DNA of 64,000 nt from an uncultured Cellulophaga sp. (GTDB lineage: Bacteria > Bacteroidota > Bacteroidia > Flavobacteriales > Flavobacteriaceae). The stretch lies in NCBI GenBank assembly GCA_947492955.1, contig CANLOV010000011.1:43042-107041 (forward strand), in the 5' to 3' direction. The notes beneath the pieces are model-generated. The model was not told the DNA's origin. It saw only the letters and a program-made list of their open reading frames with translations, and did no database searches. The position numbers and the translations under genes were made by a program. Every line of letters begins with the position of its first letter. Position 1 is the stretch's first letter. Below, piece by piece: positions 60,393 through 64,000 of the stretch.

Positions 60393-61772
60393 ATGAGCGA
60401 ACCTCTTTTATATATTATAATAGCAATTATTTGTATTGCAGTAGGCTTTTTTTTAGGAAATTATATTCAAAATCTTAAAACAAAATCTAGTCAGAGTGCA
60501 TTGGTAGAGCGAGAACAACAATTGCGTATCACTATTACTGCTTTAGAAGAAAAATTATTGCAAAGCGAAAACGATAAAAATGAATTACGCTTAAAAGCAG
60601 ATACAGAAAAAGATAATTTACAATCTGAAAAAGAACAACTAGGAAACCAAATTGTTAGATACGAGGCAGACCTAGAAAATTTACATTTAAAAAATAGAGA
60701 ACAAAAACAAGAGGTAGAAAAGCTACAAGAAAAATTCACCAAAGAATTTGAAAATTTAGCCAATAAAATTTTAGACGAAAAAAGCAATAAATTTACAGAA
60801 CAGAATAAAGAAAATATTCAAAATATTTTAAACCCATTACAAGAAAAAATTCAGCTTTTTGAAAAGAAAGTAGAAGAAAGTCAGAAAGAAAATATAGGTA
60901 TGCATTCTGCTTTAAAAGAGCAATTATCTAATCTTCAAAATCAGAATTTAAAAATAACACAGGAAGCAGAAAACCTTACCAAAGCCCTAAAAGGCGATAG
61001 TAAAATGCAAGGAAATTGGGGAGAACTGGTATTAGAACGTGTTTTAGAAAAATCGGGGTTAGAAAAAGACAGAGAATATAGTGTACAGCAAAGTTTTACT
61101 TTAGAAGATGGCTCTAGAGTATTACCAGATGTTATCATTAATTTACCCGATGGTAAAAAAATGGTAGTAGATTCTAAGGTATCGCTAACAGATTATGAAC
61201 GTTATGTAAATGCAAAAGAAGAGTTAAAAGAAAAGTTTTTAAAAGACCACATAAATTCATTAAAAAGACACGTAGACCAATTATCTGCTAAAAAGTACGA
61301 AGATTTATACACTATGGAGAGTCCAGATTTTGTACTCTTATTTGTTCCTATAGAACCTGCTTTTGCTGTGGCTATTAATAATGATAATAACTTATACAAT
61401 AAGGCTTTTGAGCAAAATATTGTTATTGTTACCCCATCTACCCTATTGGCTACACTTAGAACTATAGACACTATGTGGAATAATGAAAAACAACAGCGTA
61501 ATGCTATAGAAATTGCAAGACAAGCGGGTGCTCTTTACGATAAATTTGAAGGTTTTGTAACTGACTTAACTAAAGTGGGTAAAAAAATGGACGAAGCAAA
61601 GTCTGAATACAAAGGTGCTATGAACAAATTAGTAGAAGGTAGAGGCAATATTGTTATTAGTATAGAAAAACTAAAGAAAATGGGAGCCAAAGCTAAAAAA
61701 AGTATTCCGGAGCCTATACTAAAACGTGCACAAGAAGATGATTTTAATGAAAATCCTAAATTAGAACTTTAA
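60393..61772 (+). CDS. rmuC: DNA recombination protein RmuC
   Basis: A 459-residue protein with an N-terminal membrane span (residues 4-24), a long coiled coil (about 30-190, with Glu/Lys heptads) and the RmuC nuclease-like domain (about 200-420; GNWGELVLERVLEKSGLEKD, VVDSKVSLTDYERYVNAKEE and SPDFVLLFVPIEPAFAVAIN). RmuC limits inversions and genome rearrangements at short repeats; the domain resembles restriction-type endonucleases. Length and order are standard. It starts 63 bases after the B12 ATPase gene and shares 3-base spacing with the next gene. Confidence 0.94.
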   Translation: MSEPLLYIIIAIICIAVGFFLGNYIQNLKTKSSQSALVEREQQLRITITALEEKLLQSENDKNELRLKADTEKDNLQSEKEQLGNQIVRYEADLENLHLKNREQKQEVEKLQEKFTKEFENLANKILDEKSNKFTEQNKENIQNILNPLQEKIQLFEKKVEESQKENIGMHSALKEQLSNLQNQNLKITQEAENLTKALKGDSKMQGNWGELVLERVLEKSGLEKDREYSVQQSFTLEDGSRVLPDVIINLPDGKKMVVDSKVSLTDYERYVNAKEELKEKFLKDHINSLKRHVDQLSAKKYEDLYTMESPDFVLLFVPIEPAFAVAINNDNNLYNKAFEQNIVIVTPSTLLATLRTIDTMWNNEKQQRNAIEIARQAGALYDKFEGFVTDLTKVGKKMDEAKSEYKGAMNKLVEGRGNIVISIEKLKKMGAKAKKSIPEPILKRAQEDDFNENPKLEL

Positions 61773-61775
61773 ATT

Positions 61776-62120
61776 ATGAAAAAAATAATACTTCTAGGAG
61801 TTACCTTACCTATTTTACTAATAGCATTATATTATGCTTTTATTTATTATGTGCCCTATAGCGAAGGCATACGCTCTGGAGAATTAATTAAAATAAGTAA
61901 TAAAGGCGTTATTGCAAAAACATGGGAAGGAGAAATAAGCCAAGGCGTATCCGAAGCTCAAATATTTTCGTTTTCGGTTTTAGATAAAGACAAAAAAGTA
62001 ATAGAAGAATTAAAAAAATACCAAGGAAAGCAAGTAAAATTAACCTATGTAGAACGCTACAGTACTTTCTTTTGGTTAGGAGACACCAAATATTTTATTA
62101 CAAAAGTAAGCCTAGATTAA
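61776..62120 (+). CDS. Small exported/anchored protein downstream of rmuC
   Basis: A 114-residue protein with one N-terminal span or signal (KKIILLGVTLPILLIALYYA) and a short beta-rich body (KISNKGVIAKTWEGEISQGV, KYQGKQVKLTYVERYSTFFW). From memory, proteins of this kind in flavobacteria often carry a copied 6-phosphogluconate dehydrogenase label that the sequence does not support: there is no nucleotide-binding motif. Function unknown. It lies 3 bases after rmuC and 24 bases before the thioesterase gene, so it is probably co-transcribed with them. Confidence 0.8.
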   Translation: MKKIILLGVTLPILLIALYYAFIYYVPYSEGIRSGELIKISNKGVIAKTWEGEISQGVSEAQIFSFSVLDKDKKVIEELKKYQGKQVKLTYVERYSTFFWLGDTKYFITKVSLD

Positions 62121-62144
62121 ACATTATACTGAATTAAAATTTAC

Positions 62145-62693
62145 ATGGAAAAATTTAAAAGGTCGGCAGATTCGCAAGTGGCAATTACAGAGTTAATGCT
62201 ACCGTCTCACTCAAATTTTAGTGGTAAAATTCACGGAGGCTATATTCTTAACCTAATGGACCAAATAGCATTTGCCTGCGCATCTAAACACTCTAGAAGT
62301 TACTGTGTTACTGCCTCTGTAAATAAGGTAGATTTTTTAAACCCTATAGAGGTAGGAGAATTAGTTACCTTAAAAGCATCTATAAATTATACCGGAAGAA
62401 CATCTATGGTTGTAGGTGTTAGGGTAGAGTCTGAAAACATACAAACAGGAATAAAAAAGCACTGTAACTCTTCTTACTTTACCATGGTTGCTAAAGATGC
62501 CGATGGTAAAAAAAATATTGCTGTACCAGGTTTAATTATAGATACAGTACAAGGAATAAGAAGATTTGCCAGAAGTATACAACGAAAGAACGAAGCACAA
62601 TCTAGAAGTTCTAAATTTGAAGCTGTTAATTTTAAATATGAAGAACATTTAGACACACTAAAATCTGAAAATATAAAAATAGAAATTGATTAA
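62145..62693 (+). CDS. Acyl-CoA thioesterase (hotdog fold, YciA-like)
   Basis: A 182-residue hotdog-fold protein with LPSHSNFSGKIHGGYILNLM near residue 20 (the HGG motif with the active-site region), DQIAFACASKHS and VDFLNPIEVGELVTLKASIN near 62. The C-terminal 45 residues add a basic helical tail beyond the usual YciA length. It hydrolyses acyl-CoA to free acid and CoA; chain-length preference cannot be read. It ends the rmuC group and is convergent with the recombinase gene. Confidence 0.9.
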   Translation: MEKFKRSADSQVAITELMLPSHSNFSGKIHGGYILNLMDQIAFACASKHSRSYCVTASVNKVDFLNPIEVGELVTLKASINYTGRTSMVVGVRVESENIQTGIKKHCNSSYFTMVAKDADGKKNIAVPGLIIDTVQGIRRFARSIQRKNEAQSRSSKFEAVNFKYEEHLDTLKSENIKIEID

Positions 62694-62712
62694 TTTTTAT
62701 TGTATTTAAAAT

Positions 62713-63780
62713 TTATAAGGAGTCTAGTGGGCTTTTTACCTTTAATAAACTTGCATTAGTTACATGTGTGTATTTCATAGTAGTTTTAACACTATTATGC
62801 CCCAACAATTCTTGTATAAAACGTAGGTCTGCACCAGACTCTAACAAATGTGTTGCGTAGCTATGCCTTAAGCCATGTATACCTATATTTTTATGTATGC
62901 CTGCTTTATCTAAAGCTCTTTTAAATACTTTTTGTAAACTCCCCTTAGAATACTGGCCGCCGTACCTTCCTTCCAAAAGATATTCTTTAGGTTTATATGC
63001 TTTATAGTAGTCTCTAAGAGGTTGTAATATACTTTCGGGCAAAGGAACATACCTATCTTTTTTTCCTTTCGCATTTGCAATATGTACCTGCATACGAGAA
63101 CTATCAATATCAGAAATTTTTATATTAACCACTTCAGATACTCGCAACCCCATACCGTAACACAATTGTAATGCCATAACATGCTTTACATTTTTGGTTA
63201 CCAAAAAAACTTTTTTTACATCACTTTTACTAAGCATTTTAGGCAATGTTAATCGTTTTTTAGGTCTAGGAATATCAAAAAACATTTTGGGCATATGCAA
63301 TACTTGTTCAAAATAGAATTTAATCGCATTTATTTTACCATTCATTTTTTGTTCAGACATTTTTTCTTTTTGTACACAGTATAAAAAGTAATCTTTTAAC
63401 CTTTTAGAGCTAAGCTTATTTACTGGGTATGTTTTTAATAATAACAATAAATGTGTAAACTCTGCTAAATATACTCGTATAGTATTATTACTATACGCTT
63501 TTAATTCTAATTGATGCCGCATATTTATAAAAGCAGATTTGTTTACACTACAAACACCATTTAATAACTTTTCTCCCACTTTTTTGGCAGATAAGTTTAA
63601 GTTATTTCTAATAACATTTAAATCTGGTAAATACCAAGCCTTTTTTGTGTTACTCCATTTTGCAGACGGGTAAGCACTTCTAAGTTCTTTTACAAGATTT
63701 TGTTTATGGGGAAAATGAATCCAAATTATTTGTTTCCCCCTATGTGCTCCAAAAGAAAATATATAATTATTTGTATTCAT
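62713..63780 (-). CDS. Tyrosine recombinase/integrase
   Basis: A 355-residue tyrosine recombinase. Residues about 1-60 form an extra N-terminal segment with HFPHKQNLVKELRSAYPSAK followed by WSNTKKAWYLPD. The SAM-like core-binding domain follows (about 65-160). The catalytic domain (about 170-350) has Arg in YGMGLRVSEVVNIKISD, Lys in AKGKKDRYVPLP, HGLRHSYATHLLESG and the nucleophile Tyr in GHNSVKTTMKYTHVTNA, all intact. It is XerC/D-like and close to integron integrases in style, but lacks their extra patch. The ATG at 63780 is preferred to the one four codons earlier. No att sites or cargo were recognised. Confidence 0.9.
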   Translation of the reverse strand: MNTNNYIFSFGAHRGKQIIWIHFPHKQNLVKELRSAYPSAKWSNTKKAWYLPDLNVIRNNLNLSAKKVGEKLLNGVCSVNKSAFINMRHQLELKAYSNNTIRVYLAEFTHLLLLLKTYPVNKLSSKRLKDYFLYCVQKEKMSEQKMNGKINAIKFYFEQVLHMPKMFFDIPRPKKRLTLPKMLSKSDVKKVFLVTKNVKHVMALQLCYGMGLRVSEVVNIKISDIDSSRMQVHIANAKGKKDRYVPLPESILQPLRDYYKAYKPKEYLLEGRYGGQYSKGSLQKVFKRALDKAGIHKNIGIHGLRHSYATHLLESGADLRFIQELLGHNSVKTTMKYTHVTNASLLKVKSPLDSL

Positions 63781-63794
63781 TTTGTATATCATTT

Positions 63795-63810
63795 ATTGTA
63801 AAAATACAAT
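63795..63810. repeat. Inverted repeat at the recombinase promoter
   Basis: ATTGTA-AAAA-TACAAT, 15 bases upstream of the recombinase ATG. A further ATTGTA occurs at 63831. It could be an operator or a recombinase-binding site; no proof either way. Confidence 0.4.
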
Positions 63811-63909
63811 TTTGATATTTAAAATGAGCTATTGTATTTCTTTACATAAGTATAGTATTTGCTACAGTTACATAAAAAATGTACTTTAGTTGCTTAACTA
63901 TATATAATT

Positions 63910-63925
63910 ACACATATATATGTGT
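63910..63925. repeat. 16-base perfect palindrome between divergent genes
   Basis: ACACATATATATGTGT, located between the recombinase gene (minus) and the exported-protein gene that starts at 63942 (plus). It could be a regulator-binding site for the plus-strand gene. Short AT-rich palindromes also arise by chance. Confidence 0.35.
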
Positions 63926-63941
63926 TGTGCTTAATTTAAAA

Positions 63942-64000
63942 ATGACCAGAAACTCACTCTTTACAATAGTATTTTTCCTTTTTGCAAGTATTGCATTTGG
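63942..64000 (+). CDS. Start of an exported protein (cut by window edge)
   Basis: An ATG opens a frame that stays open to the window end: MTRNSLFTIVFFLFASIAFG. The charged start and hydrophobic core are a signal peptide, so the product is exported. Only 19 complete codons plus a partial one are visible, so the identity cannot be given. Confidence 0.5.
   Translation, partial: MTRNSLFTIVFFLFASIAF

Noticed and set aside
62713..64000. Prophage or integrative element boundary
   Set aside because: Apart from the recombinase there is no tRNA, att repeat, phage or conjugation gene within view; it may exist beyond the window.
1..64000. tRNA, rRNA, tmRNA and insertion sequences
   Set aside because: Intergenic gaps were read for clover-leaf motifs, terminal inverted repeats and transposase genes; none was seen.

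Overview
The window is a stretch of chromosome from a member of the Bacteroidota, almost certainly a (probably marine) Flavobacteriaceae. The signs are strong AT-richness, several promoters of the Bacteroidota form TTG-N17-21-TAnnTTTG, few Shine-Dalgarno sequences, a giant secreted protein with a C-terminal type IX secretion sorting domain and SprB repeats, DUF4252, DUF2911 and MG2/TonB-plug proteins, and typical flavobacterial gene neighbourhoods (glycosyltransferase-YbbR-CoaE-histidine kinase-response regulator; RmuC; RecN; FabI). No rRNA, tRNA, CRISPR array, insertion sequence or prophage was recognised. The only mobility-type gene is a tyrosine recombinase near the right end.

Layout. 1-7.2 kb: the end of a PIG-L deacetylase-type gene, a 33-residue membrane peptide, a Na+/solute symporter, a DUF2911 protein, an aquaporin, and an MG2/TonB-plug protein. 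7.2-11.6 kb (minus): a molybdenum-hydroxylase cluster (2Fe-2S subunit, Tat-exported molybdopterin subunit, XdhC, MobA-like cytidylyltransferase). 12.2-16.3 kb (minus): Pcm, a Crp/Fnr-type regulator, a secreted GlcG/HbpS-like protein, a secreted seven-bladed propeller fused to a Dabb domain, and an SDR reductase, with an Fnr-like palindrome in the middle. This is the least familiar set of genes here. 16.5-24.9 kb (plus): a long run with Gfo/Idh/MocA, 3-hydroxyacyl-CoA dehydrogenase, VOC, ACT_3, YggS, an exonuclease/GIY-YIG fusion, a K+ channel, MiaA, and gluconate kinase and permease. 24.9-32.5 kb (minus): the two-component system with CoaE, YbbR and a glycosyltransferase, then FabI and RecN. 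32.7-40.8 kb: RdgB, a DUF4337 protein, a cold-shock-type DEAD helicase with a long leader, TrmH, a zinc-less sirtuin, a haem-binding protein and PurB. 40.8-46 kb: a 1706-residue two-nuclease secreted protein. 46.1-50.8 kb (minus): an SDR/TetR pair sharing twin operators, MscS, and an ECF sigma/anti-sigma/DUF4252 operon. 51-54 kb: tandem S41 lipoprotein proteases. 54.1-60.3 kb: a vitamin B12 uptake locus with a cobalamin riboswitch. 60.4-64 kb: RmuC, a small membrane protein, a thioesterase, the recombinase, and the start of an exported protein.

How the genes work together. The clearest functional units are B12 import (riboswitch-controlled outer-membrane receptor, periplasmic lipoprotein, permease, ATPase, plus a second B12-binding-like protein with no visible signal), the self-contained molybdenum hydroxylase with its maturation factors, gluconate uptake and phosphorylation, and a TetR regulator that probably represses itself and the adjacent SDR through two near-identical operators. 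All calls come from reading the sequence. No database search or folding program was run.
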